A stretch of DNA of 64,000 bases, from assembly GCA_963377175.1 (NCBI GenBank), contig CAUJNA010001225.1, forward strand, positions 796,811 through 860,810, given 5' to 3'. Below, piece after piece: positions 1-13,600 of the stretch. Made by a program: the position numbers and the translations under genes. Origin of the DNA: Effrenium voratum. Taxonomy: Eukaryota > Sar > Dinophyceae > Suessiales > Symbiodiniaceae. The stretch's first letter is position 1. Each line of letters opens with the position of its first letter. The notes below the pieces were generated by a model. That model was not told the DNA's origin. It was given only the letters and a program-made list of their open reading frames with translations, and searched no databases.

Positions 1-434
1 TGGGGAAGTGAGCTGTTACCAGCAGTTCATCAGGTCCTAGATCATGGGTTGACCAGCTGCCACGGCTCACTTCGCAAGCGGATTGGTCAGTCAGATAGTA
101 ACCAAAGGCCAAAATGGCCTTCCCGAACATCGAGTCCAGAATTGTCCAGAAAGTCGGGAAGTGATCTACTGGGGTCCGGGAGCACTAGCGTTTACATTAT
201 GGCTTTCCGGACCATGTAGAGAATCAAAAGCACTGCAACAGAGCCAAGGAATCTTTACGGGACTTCGATTTGCCCGCAGGTCAGCTCACTACTAGCCAGC
301 AAGGCATCCTTATCCCCCCCTTGTTTTGCTTAAGGTGAAGTCGGTTGGACCACTTGCCTGCTGGTTCTTCCGGCCTCAGGTGACAATGAATCATGTCAGG
401 CGTTGATTTAGGAACGCTGCGGCATGCGTTGAAC
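1..434. other. No gene seen at left edge
   Basis: No exon-like island or repeat noticed. May be 3' flank of the small coiled-coil gene or an intron if that gene continues. Confidence 0.4.
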
Positions 435-449
435 TCATTCGCACACATC
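435..449 (-). CDS. Coiled-coil gene exon 5 (possible stop)
   Basis: AG after a pyrimidine-rich stretch, then DVCE and TGA in phase. Very short, hence speculative. Confidence 0.25.
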   Translation of the reverse strand, partial: DVCE

Positions 450-3030
450 CTGAAAGCCCGCAAGCGGCATGTGAGGCTCCTCAAAAACATGAGATGCTTT
501 GTATAGGGAATTTCCAGGTGACATTGGGAGCATTTGGGCGTGTTTGCTTGAGGCTCGGTCTGAAGGAAACCAAGCCGCCCATTTTGGGATCTGCAGTTTT
601 GGGCTTGACAAATGGGGAATTCTCATTTTGAGGTCGTTCCTGGTTGCCTCCATGGATTCCCAGGCGACCAAGGCACTGCGCTCCAAGTCCTCAGTTGGAG
701 AGGAAATCGGGGTCAAAACAAAGTCAAGCGCGGCTAAAGGAATGCATGTGTCTCTTTGGGCTGAATTTTCTTTTGTGTTTTTTCTCTGTGTCGGTTTAAC
801 CACGAAAAAAAAAGCGGTGCGCAGCGTGGACCCTCGAACTCAGGTGGCTGGCAGAGAGGCGAAAGCGTCCCCCCTCCGGGCCTGCAGCTTGGGGTTCTGC
901 TTGAAGATGTCCTCCGAGGCTGGGCGTTGCCGGGGCCAAGTTGGCTCAAGTTGGCTCCCCCCAAGTTGGATCCCGCCAGAAATCAGCGGCTTGGCACAAT
1001 GCTTCCAGTCTTGGCACGTTGCACGTGCCTTTCTTTTTGCACTCACTTCATGGATCCCATGGATCCCATGGTCGGAAAAGTGGCTTTCCAAGAAGCAAAG
1101 AAATATGCTGGTGCGGCGGCAGGCTGGCGTCTCTCTTTGGTGCAATGGCTCTCCTTACAAGTCACCTTAGACTAGTGGGTCACTAGGGCGAGTCAGCCAA
1201 ACGAAGCTCACGTGCGAAAGGTTTTTCTGACATCACCACAACAGTCCAGGACACTCATCTTGTGCCCAAAACTGTGATGTGTGAATCCCCTTTACCCAAA
1301 AACGACGCACAACAAGACAGATATATGATATTATATGATGATATACGGGAGTTTTTAAGAAGGGTGGACCCCTTTTGGATAGTTCCAACCCAGAAGGCAA
1401 GCCATGTAAGAGTGCCCTGGTATGGTTGTTGCAGAGAAAAAGAAAAGAAACAACCCAAAGCAAAAGGGCCCTGTTTTGGTTTTGTCAGACAAAACACAAC
1501 TAAGAGTGCCCTGGTGGAGTTTTCGGAAAAAAATATTAAAACAAATCACAAAAGAGAAAAACACCTTTTCACCATCCAGGGCTTCCCAATTTTCAGACAG
1601 GTCCGCGGGACTCCGCGGCGCTTCTCCCCTCCTCCACCTTCCGCGCCAAGTCCCCGAGCCGCTTCCGCAGGTTGGGCGCGCCGTGGCCCAACTGCGCCTC
1701 CTCAGCGCGGTACGGAGGCGGGAGGGGACCCCGGGCTTTTCCGACCACACACCAGAGCCACGTGCTCAAAACCCGGATGAAGGATAGAAAGGGACAATCC
1801 CAAGCAGAAATAGCTGCGGATATCCGCCTTCTTAACTCTTTACATGGTTCTGGGTAGACCATTTTAACACCGGGTTTGTCCGATCACACACCTGGCTCTT
1901 GGACCCAGAAAAAAAAGCTCGAAAAGAGCGGTTCGTGGTGGGAATGAAGGTAAAATGGAGCTAACAGGTCCGTATCACCTGGGTGAATTATAGTATTTCA
2001 CCTGAAACAAGGTGGTTAGGGGGCTCTTCCCCACAAAAACCACCATTTTGGGGCGAGGTCGCGTGAGGTCGTCGTAATTCACCCAGAATCACACACCTGG
2101 TATGGAGCTCGAAAAGACAGGCTCGTGGTGGGACTAAGAGGGTCTTCGGTGTCCCCTGAACCTGCCAGGGCCTCAGGACAAAACGGCCCAACTGCCCGAT
2201 GTTTGTCAAGCACCGCCTAAGGGACCCGAAACAAGGCACTCAAAAGAATCTTGTTGGACGCTTCTAGCCCCATTGGGATTGGGGGCCTCTATTGCTTGGC
2301 AATAAGAAACGGTGCACAAGCTGTTTGTTCTGTTTAATGGACAATCAGGCACATCAATCAATGTAAGAAAGCATCACACCGATCAACACTGTAGCCAAAA
2401 AGGAACAATATACCTAAGCCGGGTACTGTATCTTATTTACAAAGTTGCATAAACACATGCGCCCAGTGATCATGACCTGGCTTTAGTGCTCAAAGGGCGT
2501 TTGTTGTGACAAGTGCGCCACCGAACTTGGCATGGGGCCCTCCTCAACATTCCAGCATTTCACGTATGCTGCTGTGGCTTGTGCTGGGGACACCCCGGCA
2601 GCACGGCTTCATCGCCTCCCCCCTGCCAAATAGGGGTCCAGGATCAATCTAACATCTACGGCGCTGCGCAGCATGCGTTGAGACGTAGTCTACCGACCCA
2701 CGCTCGTGGCCGACATTCCTGGTGACTTGCAAGTTTTTATTCAGGTAAATGCAGGGCCCTTGTTGCCTTCCAAAGAAATGCGATTCCACATGTGACTCAA
2801 ACAGGACAGGGCTCCCTATATTTGACCCCTGAACACCACTCGTCAAAAGGACACTCATCCACAAGTTGTAGAAAAAAGGTGATGCTTGAACCGGCTGAAC
2901 CGGGAAACATAGGCGTTAGTGGGTTTCTGTTTGGGGCTAGTTCCAAGCAAGCATCGCAGGCTGCCACCCGCTCAGTGAGGTTTTGAATCTGGGCAGAAAG
3001 CGGCAGCACGGCATCCGAAGCCATGGCCAT
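435..3030 (-). CDS. Small coiled-coil-like protein, five proposed exons
   Basis: Proposed 84-residue protein from exons 2968-3030, 1604-1700, 882-919, 648-689 and 435-449; total 255 nt with phase closing. It begins MAMASDAVLPLSAQIQNLTE, continues with charged helix (LRKRLGDLARKVEEGRSAAE), then SEDIFKQNPKLQ, DLERSALVAWESME and a short DVCE end. Spaced hydrophobic residues suggest a coiled coil; I do not recognise the family. Donors by this model are GT, GA, GC and GC. The last exon is weak and the gene may instead continue past the left edge. It lies 1.5 kb downstream of the kinase on the same strand. Confidence 0.5.
648..689 (-). CDS. Coiled-coil gene exon 4
   Basis: 42 nt, phase 0, encoding DLERSALVAWESME between a good acceptor (tttcctctccaactgag) and a GC donor. 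Confidence 0.5.
882..919 (-). CDS. Coiled-coil gene exon 3
   Basis: 38 nt encoding SEDIFKQNPKLQ, ending at a GC donor. The same frame stays open to about 845. Confidence 0.52.
936..955 (+). other. Possible fragment of spliced-leader tails
   Basis: CCAAG then TTGGCTCAAG then TTGGCTC; the ten-base block equals the 3' end of the leader. Short enough to be chance. Confidence 0.25.
1604..1700 (-). CDS. Coiled-coil gene exon 2
   Basis: GC-rich island encoding EAQLGHGAPNLRKRLGDLAR then KVEEGRSAAESR. Strongly helical and charged. GA donor chosen by phase; a GT donor after LARK is an alternative. Confidence 0.65.
2968..3030 (-). CDS. Coiled-coil gene exon 1
   Basis: 63 nt encoding MAMASDAVLPLSAQIQNLTE plus R. 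Ends at a GT donor, though the frame stays open further. A shorter exon from an AG inside it (IQNLTER) is possible. Confidence 0.5.
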
Positions 3031-4548
3031 GCAGTCAACAGGAAAGCGGTTTTCGCCCCGACGTGTGGTATTCGAGTTTCTTGCCGGGAAGGCATCACTT
3101 ACAGGGACATTTATATCCAATCATGTTGAGGCTGTTGAGGGGTCTTCCTCATTGAAAAAGCCACTTGTTGGGCGGATCAACCGTGACGTCTTCCGCTCTT
3201 CAGCTTAGAAAACTTGCCGAGGATTACTTGTGGGACGCATTGGAGCAAATCTGTTTTTGGCCACCGCAGGTCGGTACATGAAAGCTCAGAGGCTTGAGCC
3301 AAATGCGTGTCAACATAGGGGACCCCGCCCCAGGAACGGGTGGCTTCGCTCTATACCAATTCCAAGTAGGGTACCCTCAAGCAAAGCGCACATTTCCATG
3401 AACTTCAATATTTTGGCCCAGCCCCACTGGCAAGCATTGGCAGGGATGCCTTCTTTTGCAGGTGTGCTTCTCAAGAGCTTAACTCAAGTTTGGCCATGCG
3501 CACGCACAAACACAAACAGCAATCCACACGTCTTGAACTTTGCACGGCTTGCAGATTGGCTGTCCAAAAGTTTCTGCCGTTCGCTTTGACATGGCCCGCA
3601 GTTGAAACCACTGCCTCCCACTCCTCGTCCAACATCTCCTGCGAAGCTCTGACATGGTGCAACACGGGTTTTCTGCCAAACACGATGGCCATACCTAGAA
3701 CATCCGATGTGTATGTTTTTGCCGTTTGCTGAAAAAGCACAAACTTTGGCCGTTTCATTTCATATTCACCGTTTCGATTCAAAAGTGCTTTTGGGAGCCT
3801 TGCTTCCTTGCCTGGAGCGGGCAGCGTATTCGATAAAAGGAAAATCCGCTTTGTAACCGGCAAAATCCGCTTCTTTGCGAAACACTCAAGAGTGCAGAAT
3901 TTGCAGAATTGTCCAAGATTCCATGATTGCGAAAAAGCGCTCGCAAATTTGAAAAGCGCTCGCAGAAGTGAAAAAGCAGTTATTTCCGGAAAAAAGAAGA
4001 AGAAAAACAACTTATTTTACTCAATTGAGGTCCTAGATGTGGCATCTGCTTCTATCGCTCTATTTGCGTGGCGCTGCTGCTTGCATTGGGATACTTGCGC
4101 TATGTTGATTGAGGCGTGCCACTTGCGAAATGCGTCGTGCGCAGCGCGCACTACTTGCACAGGGCTGCAAGCACTCTACTTTCGCAGCACTGCTCGTGCT
4201 GCACCACTTGCACGGGACTACTTCATTGGTGAACTTGCTGAGCGTCGATGATGATGAATCATCCCTACGCATCCCCAACATCACCAGTAAGGATGATGAT
4301 AATCATCACTACTCATCCCCAGCGTCAGTGATGATCATAATCATCACTATGCTTCCTCAGCATCACCAGCAGTCATGATGATAATCATGACTGCCGGACG
4401 CAACTGGTCAGCATCCAAAACGCGTTGACTTTTAGTCCTGCCAACATGGTTTGATGCTTGACATAATTAGGCTGTACTACCCTCCTTACATAACCCCGCC
4501 CCCCCTCCCCCTGGCTCCTGTCTAATACTAATAGTTGTAAAAGAGCTG
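3031..4548. other. Gap between kinase gene and small coiled-coil gene
   Basis: About 1.5 kb without a convincing exon. A short minus-strand stretch at 3620-3660 (EMLDEEWE) has splice-like borders but is too small to trust. Contains the GATGAT repeat and GC-AAAA-rich words near 3930-3990. Confidence 0.5.
4236..4392. repeat. GATGAT/ATCATC degenerate tandem repeat
   Basis: About 60-bp units mixing CATCACCAG, GATGATGATAATCATCA and short spacers. In the gap between the kinase gene and the next gene. Confidence 0.65.
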
Positions 4549-4674
4549 CTAATAAAAGGCATCCAATGTGAATGCAACCAGCAGCTCTTGGTAGTAATTG
4601 AGTTCGTGGACTTCGCCAAGTGGGCCTAGCCCAAAGTGCCGAAGCGGCGCAAGTTGACTGCTCGCGGCCAGATC
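4549..4674 (-). CDS. Kinase exon 19, C-terminal tail and stop
   Basis: 126 nt including TAG: DLAASSQLAPLRHFG followed by GLGPLGEVHELNYYQ and a hydrophobic end. In phase with exon 18 after an acceptor at 4675-4676. Chosen over a shorter in-phase end near 5600. Confidence 0.55.
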   Translation of the reverse strand, partial: DLAASSQLAPLRHFGLGPLGEVHELNYYQELLVAFTLDAFY

Positions 4675-7600
4675 CTGTGGAAACCTTGGGTTTTTCAGAC
4701 CCCCCCCCCCCCCCCGCGGTTTCAAAGCTGCTAATAGCAGCTATTAGCATCTGCATCCTGCGGTTTGGTTCAAAAGTCAGGGTTTACACACCTCCCATCT
4801 AACCCCCACTGTTGAACAGCAAGGCAAGAACCGGAGACCCGTAATATGAAGACAGGTGTTTCCTCTTCTTAACAGGCGGGTTAAAAGAACAAGGCAGAAG
4901 CTGAAGCGGCCCAAGAACTCGCCACTTTGAGTTGAAAGATCCCAGGAATCCACTCGGATCCCGGAGAGGACATGAGCTTCTTTCGCCTGCGTCCCATGAA
5001 ATGCCACTTTGCTGGGTGTTCTTTTTTGTGCCGACCCCCTTGGGGACGGGTGAGAATGCTCCCTGCTTAGTCTCCGCGCAACGGTCCAGCACCTTCATCG
5101 ATCTGCCCAAGCACATGAGAAGCCAGCCCTTTCAAGGGCTTGGTTTCATGTTGGTTCACCGCCTTTAACAGGGTCCATGGGTTATTCAAGCTAGAAAACC
5201 AACAAATGGCTGAAGGTCGTCCTGTTGATTTCCCTGACAAACATGGTGTCTTAACCCCGTGCGCCCACGCACAAAGTACAAGCTGGCACAACCGCTTGGA
5301 AACCATGACATGCACCCGATGAATTCGGACGCCCGTGCCTCGTTCTCCAAACCCCAGGACTCCTGTGCAAGGACACTCTTCCCGAATGTGGCTGATCAAC
5401 CAAGTGCAAGCCTTGGGTCTTGGTGGCCTTTGCTGTCTGTGATCTCTTGAACATGGCTGGGCATGCAACCTGGGCATGCAACTGGTACCAGGCTCAAAGC
5501 CTTACCTCAAAGGAAAGGCGACGGCGAATGCAGTATCATAATTGAAAAATATGCGTGGATTATTATAAGACGATTGATCGCTCGCCTGACAGGGTCGGGT
5601 TAGCCACCAAGTTGAGGGCCAGCCGAGATCTGAAGTGTCGATATCGCCTTTGGAAGCTAGCACCCCCCCCCTCCCGGTGTTAAGACCACTGCCAAGTCCT
5701 GACAAAAAGGAATCGCAGTCAGAGGAACCCCCAAATTATCATTCCCCTGCTACACGGGAACCCTGATTAGTACGGTCCTCCAGGTTCGTCCGAAGTTAAC
5801 GTTAGCTTTCCCCACGGCCTACGGCAGTTCTGTTGGCTCCACAAACCCTCCACGACACCCCTTCAGGCAAATGGCTCGCCAGGGGAAACACGCAAGGGCT
5901 CACTCCATCGCGCCTCTAGCCGCTGCGTTCGCCACCAGGCGGTGGGAGCAGGCAGCGAGGTGGTGTCGTGCTTGGCCTATCGAGGCAATGTGGCCCCTTG
6001 AGTGGGCGCTCAATTCAAAGGAGATGCTCACGCGCCAGGACCTGGAAATGGACGGTTCAGCTTTTCGGGCAACTAACTAAACATTTTCGGGCAACTAACT
6101 AAACAGAAGGCAAAAGTAAGTTCGGTTTTCGGCAAGGAGAAATCGAAGCGAAGACTACCCGGGCCTCGAAACCTGATCCGAAAAGAGTGCTCAACTCTTG
6201 GGCTCATTTCGCATACGAATGGGTTCCGTGCAACTTAGCGGCTTGCAGATTGCAACAAGTTGGGCCTTTGGTGGGGTGTGTCACAAAAACAATGAACTCG
6301 TCCACTCTAACATTAAAATGGCCGAGAACCAAGGCAAGTATGGGCCGTGGAAAACGCAGAAATGTCGGAAACCAATGCAGTCCATGAGCAGCTGCCTCGC
6401 TTCATCCCTTGAACCCAGAGGCTCTTTAGATGATCTTCGCAACCACGGTTGCAACGAAAATCACTTAACATGTCCACATCGAGAGAGAGAGAGACAAGTA
6501 TATATATATATATAGACATGTCATACATGGAGCCTTAGGGTAACAGGTGAACAATCTACACGGATGCCGCCTTTGCCCACAGAAGCTCTGTTCCTCATTT
6601 TGGGACACATTAATCTGATGTGGGCAGCCAGTCTTGGAATTTCCCGTTCCGGTACATTAAAATTGGCATTTGAAACCCCGACAACTAAAATAAGGGGACC
6701 GAGGGGATCCAGCCTCCCCTGCCGCGAACCTGGAATCTCGAACGTGGATAACGCTTCTCCTAGTACGTTTGCCAGCACGGAGGGTTGCAAGTTTTAAACA
6801 CTTCCTTCCATTCCCGCCACACGTCCACACATGTTTCGCGCCTGCTTGTTGTTCTGTTGTCATTTAGCTTTTAATGGTGTGCCGTACCACGGGGGTTCCT
6901 TCTAAACTTCCTTTGGCTACTCTTCCCGTTGTCATTCAAAATCCAGGTTTAGCCGCTTAACCAGCATAACCTTGAAAGCGGAGATCAAGCGGTTGGTTGA
7001 GGTGCAAGCGAACCCGGCCCCTTCCCAAGAAAACGGAAACAAGGGCCGGCACCTGTGGCGAAAACATCCGTCAGCCTACCTGGGAGCATGCTAGCAACAG
7101 TGGATGCCTGGATGTTGCAAGTGCAAGTAGGGAACAAGTGACACCCTGTGAATTCCCGTGGTTTGGATGGCTCACTTGCGATTCTTTTGGCATCCACCAT
7201 CATTTGACAGCTTCCAGAACCGCAGCGACAACTGCGGGCCTTTTGGAAATTGTAGTCAAGCAATGTGACTTGCATAAGCGTAGTGTGCATGTGCACACTT
7301 GGCCGGATCACTGCTGAAACGTGTGCATGGACGCACATTGCCGTGTGACGCAGCATGTGCTATGAATGGGCGCTGCCGCTACAACAACATCATCACCACC
7401 ATCATCATCATCAGTAATTCAGCGGGAGGTCCGCTGCAAAGGATTCCCTCCCCAAGCAGGTACACCAACGAGCCCTCGCCTGGAGGTGCTGCAAGGACTC
7501 CAGCACCTCCCCAGCCCGGCTCCTGGAATGGGCCCAGAGTCAAGCACCCCGAAAGGGGGAGAGAATACAAAAAAGAACAAGGAAGGTAGAAACAACCAAC

Positions 7601-10600
7601 AGTGAGGTGAGTCGGGCAATGGGTCATGGACACGTCCTATACCCGCCCCAGCTGGGAAAGGAACATGGAACCTGCAATAAACCAGCCCCCCCCAGCTCCC
7701 ATGCACTACTTTAAGGGCTGGGGATGGTGTCAAGGTTCTCTTCGTGGAAGGGTAGACGAATGGGGTGATCTGCATCTAAAGGTGAAACTGAATGGCTTCT
7801 GAACCCACTGCCAGCATGCAGCCAAGGCCTATGTGCACAATCTGCTCAAAGCAACCATCAGTGCAGCATGTTTCGATCCCCACAAGTTTGGGGTTCCGTA
7901 GAAGGAAAAGAAGCCCATGAATCAGTGGGCGCATCTATAAACATAGATACAACTTGGGAACCCTCCGCGATCCGCGACTCGAGTCCTCTGTTCCACGGTG
8001 GGGCAGAGCAGGCCGGTGAGCACCTCGTGCCAAGGGTCATCTCCACTTTCTGGAGGCTCCAAGTGGAATCAAACCTGGGAGTATCTCGAGGGAAGCGACA
8101 AAAACAAAGGACGGCTGGTAGGGATCATTCCCCAAAGCCCCTGAGAACTAGCAAGCAAAAATCAAAAAAGCCACCCAAGGCCGATCAATCCACCACTTGG
8201 CCTCACACTTGCTCTGAACAAAGCCGTGCAGTGGACTGTCTCCGGCTGGCAAAACACTGGTCCTTTCACCGTTTTGGGCAGGCATGCCATGCCTCCAGGA
8301 GGAATCTGCGGGCGTGTGTTTGTTTCCGAGGAGTGGGCCTACAACAAATCGACAAGCGAGAAGCGAACGCCCAAAGTCGAGGGATGGGCCAAAATCAGGC
8401 GCCCATTGTACAGCTCGGCCTGGCGGCTGCAATCCGGATCCGCAAACTTAGTCAGACCTGACACCTTCTACCACCTCCAGGTTTGCCGCTCGCCCATGTG
8501 TGGTCTGAAGCCCTGTAAAGGCAGTGGTGCCAGGATAGTTGACGCGAACGCAATAGTGATACCAACCAACATGCTCAACACACATTCGAGGACCTAAAAA
8601 AGGCAACAGCGCAAATAGGAACCGCAAGGGCGCACGCTCATAACAGCTGATCCGATATACATATTGCAAACCTGTGCTGTTTGTTGAGAGAAGCTCCCAT
8701 TTTGAACCCTCAAACAAGCCCAAATGGGGGTTATCTCTTAAATAGCGGACGCTTTGGTGGACATCCTTTAGGTGGGGTTCATGTCCACCAACCAAGTGCT
8801 CATCAAATAGACATACACGTATCGTTCAGGCTGGGAGCATGCAACGTCCGCATCAAATTCGTTTATCCATGTCCGGGGTTTGAATTGTGACCCTCGGGAA
8901 CCTTTCAGGAGGCAACGAAAGAACAACACGCTCCCAGAACTGCCGCGCTCATTGGGCAACGGTCAAAATCCAGCAAACCTGCGCTCTTGTTGTTGGCAAC
9001 CTTTGAAAACACTCGTAGAAACGCCGAACGCAACTGAACATTCAATCTCAACTCGTGGGCTTAGGATACACCAAAGTGTCCGCTAAAAGCAATCAGCACA
9101 GAGCCCAAACTGCCAGGGGGGATCTTTATTCTCCCTTAAGCATGCATATTCCGTCTGAACCCAATCGAACACCTCGAGCTCATGGGTCACCGCTGTTAGT
9201 TTTGAGCTGCTGAACCTGCGACCTCCACAGCAGTAAGACTGTCAATATGCGGACCAAGGGGACCCTGAAAACAAGGACCGAGAAAATCATGAAACCCCTT
9301 TAAAGCCAAGCCAAGCCAACCCAATCCACCACCCACCCACCCACCCATCCACCCACACCCACCCACACCCACCCACCCACCCAACCCGAAAACTGTGCGA
9401 TCTTTGGACGCGGAAAAATCGGAGAAAAATCGGAAGTCGCATGGAAATCGATCCTGCTTCTCCAGGGCGGCTCGGTCCAACTTCCCCTCGGAGATGCGCA
9501 CCGCCAGCAATGCCAAGTTGCCCTCCACCTGCCGAAAACTCTGTCGCTGGCAGCTCAAAGCTCCGTGGGATTCAACCAGACTCCGAGAAACCCGAAACCC
9601 ATATAATTACTCACTTGCCCAAGGGACCCATCAACAAAAGGATAACCTTTTGGGACCCCTACTAAAAATAGACCAACACAGGGAAAACATAAAGGTCAAA
9701 AAATCGGCTTTGAACAACTGAGTATAGCCAAAATAGCCAAAATAGCCAATACTTGTCATGCTTTAGTTGAACAGCTTGGAACTGAAGGGACGACCCCTGT
9801 TACTTCTCAACTTTTTCCAGCCAAAGAAAGTTGTAGGCGTAGCTGGACAGTTGGGGTGGGAACCCCTTAATGAATCCAAATGGTCAATCGCCCAAACCAA
9901 GACAAATGAGAATATAGAAAGGCGCCTGATGGAAGGGCCGGTGCAGGCACAGCATCTCATAGAGAATGCAGCCTCAGCGCAGAAGCTCGTGAGCCGACTG
10001 AGTGACTGCCCCTTCGGCCCGAAACTTGGGGTGTCACGCAAAGTCCCCACTATTCAATCATTCAACTTCTGCCTAGGTGAAGCAAAGTGTAACCCGCAGC
10101 CCCGCACTCCCCAAACAAATGAGGAGGTCAAGGCGCACATCAGGACCATGGCCAAAGCGAGTCTTTTCAGGATCTCTCAGGAGCCCTGTTGTGAAGCGCC
10201 TTGCCAAGGACCTTTCCAGCTCTACCCAAACATTCTATCCAGATTCTGTTGCACCGCCTACTCCCTCCTATCCCTGAAAGTCTGAGACTTTATTACCTTT
10301 AATAAACATATATTGTAGACAACGGAATGAAGAGGAAGATTAGTGAAGGAAAGGAACGGCTCAAACATGCGCAAACATTGAAGCTAAGCCAGACCTCTCT
10401 CCTCTCCTATGCAACCCTCCCACACCAATGAATCTTCGCCCTACACATTTTCCAAGACTCCAATTCTCCCAATATCAAATTAGACTTAGCCAATACTCTA
10501 GCCAATTCTGAAAAGAGCACATCTCCCTCCGACCCCAACTGAAATCTTATCAGGAAACATTCACAACCAATACTAAACCAATACTAAATAAACTTAAAAC

Positions 10601-13600
10601 CAATTGGAACATAACGCAAATCCCAACCATGTCGTTGGTTTCTGCTGTTTACATCCCTTACTCGGAAGTTGCCACTTTGAACAATGTTTGAGCCCGGAAC
10701 GGGGGGACCGCATTTGGGCGAGGACCGTGGTTGAGGAAAACCCCGTGACCAACTCACCAGCAAAAGCAACGTCATCTTGATGTGGATTTGGGATCATGGT
10801 TGCATTGGCCTTGGCCTCGGGGCACTGGTCACTAACAATCACTCTTACTTTGCATTAAAAGCAGGTTGGGAAATGGAGGCAATAGACATGGGAACAGTTT
10901 CCAATCCTTTTGTGGTTTGTATGGAATGAGCTTGCTACTGTTTTCTTGCTACGGCTTTTAACCGCGTGCCCAGGGAGAACCCACGTCGCCTTACAGCAGT
11001 TGTCACAAAAAACTGTATCGCACCACACAGGCAAGCAATACGCCATCTGCAAAATCGAAAGATCAGAAAACCATACCTAGCCTCCCACATCCTTACGGAA
11101 GATCATGTTGACCCAAAGGTTTGTTTACATGGAGTCTCCATGACCCTTTCAAAATGGGTCCATGACCCCATTTTGGATAATGACTCCTTATTTTCTATTG
11201 GTCATGGAGACTCCAAGTATCTCTTTTCTGGTGGGTTCCCCCTTCTTTTGGCGGTTGCCTCGCTCGCTTAAGCGCAGCACCCAGCGCCCAAGAGTCGGCC
11301 CCTAGGCACCGCTCAGCGCATTTTTGTCCTGTAAGTTACCCACCTAAGAACCCAACCCAAACCATACCTTCCTGAGATGCCCTGTGGATTTCCATGGGAA
11401 AAAATGGAAAAAAAACAGGGCTCCCTTCTTTTGTTGCTTGAGTTTAAAGGGGAACCCTTACCCAGAAAAAAGGAAAAAGGGCACCACTGGGCAACAGAGC
11501 TTCCCCCAGACCAACGTGGAAGCTCCGAGGACTTAGAAGGCTTGGTTCCATTGACGGTGGCCTTCGGACATCTTCCATGTTGTCTGAGGGAGTGGCACCT
11601 TACCAAGCGGTCACCAGAAAATGCAATTTGAAGCTATGCATCAGTGTCATTGAAGCCGGCCTCACATCAATTAATCAAGAAGTCACCTTGTGTTGGCTTT
11701 GAGTCCTACCAATGCTTCATATAGCATGGACGCCTGCTTGGTCGATAACATACATGCAAATAGCGCAAACAAGGCTCCAAACAATGCTTTTAACCCGGTG
11801 TGAGGCATACACCTGCCCACACACACACACATCACCCACTGTCCTTATCTGTCTCCCGTGTTCATCTTCTCTCACATGAACAGGAACCACCTACACAATG
11901 TCCCGTATTCAATGCTACAGAATGGCATCACCCTAACCAGTAGCCCTGAATGTTGCTGCATGGCAGCAGTAATAAAAACTGTAGTCCCTCCTAGTCCTCC
12001 TAGTTGGTTCAGCCCGAAAAAAGATGTAGCATAGTCCAAAATAGCTTCAAACAAACCCAACCCCTCCAAAAAACCCGCCAGAAGAACCGCCATGAAACTC
12101 CTGCCATGTTCGAGCGGGGTATGTGGGCACCCTTCAAGTCTTAGGCTGCGACGCTCGTCATACTGCTCGCCTCTGCAAAGCCTGAGAATGTCAATCGCAC
12201 TCTTCTCCCTCAATGTGTGCAAGGCGAAACTAAGTTCCACAACTCCCGGACTTTCAACAACTCCCTTCTTTCTTTCAGGGTGATTCACCAAAGCCGGGGC
12301 GTGCACGTTTTATAGCGAAGACGAAGGAAGACAATCTTTTGGCAACAATTTCCTGAAAAGCTTACTTTCCTCCCTTCAACCCAGCTGCCTCCTTGTATAT
12401 AGAAAGTTTGCGCTGATACACATCTTGAGGCAAAAATGGTACGGCTTGCTAAGACAAAGCAACTCCGCAGGCACCCCTCCATTGCCAGGGTCTTCCTGTT
12501 TGTTTGCGGGCATGTGTGATGGTTTTGCGATTCTTTCAATCAAGCTGCTCTCTATAGGGACCATGTCCGCAACGCACGCATGCGTATACTCACACACCGC
12601 ACGGCAACTGGACCCCTGTCAGCCACACAAGACCCACCAACATGCAGAGCACAGAAAAATGCCGACTGGTTTGTTTATCGAAAGCTTGGCTTCCACGTCT
12701 GCTTGCTTCTTTACAACATGAGAACATCTATATGGGTCTGTATCAATCTCAGATGGCCGGACCCGGAAGTTTGGATACATGGCATGGTTCACACAGCACT
12801 TTATGTGTCATGATTCCTCCCTTGAACTGCAAGCATCCTTTCCTCTTTGTTCCTGTGATTTTGGGGAAAGGGGTGATTCGGGCTTTGGTTCAAGGGTACG
12901 ATTCGGGGTATGGTTTGGACACGTCGCACTCCCACTCTTCACTAAAGGTCGCGCACCTTCAAGCGATGCACGCCCATATATTGCCCGTAGGGCACAGCAT
13001 TGACATCAAGGTCGGCTTTTTCTGAAACAGCAAGTAGAAGGCTTTGCTAAGTGGGGTGCTGCTTACCTGTCTACCTTCCCAACCCTCGGATTTGTTGCAA
13101 ACCTTATTGTAACCTTATGCTTGTCGAACCCTCCCGCTGGCAATGCCCAAAGAAAGCGCCCAAAAGCAGCACACCCCTGAGCCACCCTGCTCGGGCGCGA
13201 AGTAATGCGGGGTGCCTATGACCTCGCTCAAGGCGCCGTGTGCTTTGCTGACCCTAGTCCATGGGTACCCTCGAAGGAATAGTTCGACCCGCTGTGAGCA
13301 TCTTGGACAGTGCAAGGTCCTGCTGTGGTGCGACTGCGCTCCATGCGGAAGCTGGCTGGTTCAGCAAGATGACACACCTTTACATCCCGTCCTCACTTGC
13401 CCAACGCCCTGGAAATAAACTGTTAACCCCTTGGGGCCATGACTAAAAAGGATCAACACCGGAAAACCAACCTGGTGAAGCTTAGTTTGCATCCAGTCAT
13501 TCCTTGGCCCAACTCTGGTGTACAAGCTGATATGTTCAGATTGTGTTTCAGCTTCAAGCCTTCTTCAAGCCCTCCAATGCTTTTTGTACACCCCCCACAA

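Noticed and set aside
5586..5629. Possible exon SRLALNLVANPTLS or a short last kinase exon
   Set aside because: The in-phase reading stops after ten codons; the exon at 4549-4674 gives a longer, more protein-like end. Not excluded.
8903..8944. Possible kinase exon FWERVVLSLPPE
   Set aside because: The exon at 9223-9264 fits phase and kinase spacing better.
9723..9750. TAGCCAAAA repeats resembling the reverse of the spliced leader
   Set aside because: Lacks the TACGG end and the leader tail; too little to call.
9767..10285. 172-codon + strand frame with helix-like content
   Set aside because: It runs antisense over kinase exon 14, which has clear family motifs on the minus strand.
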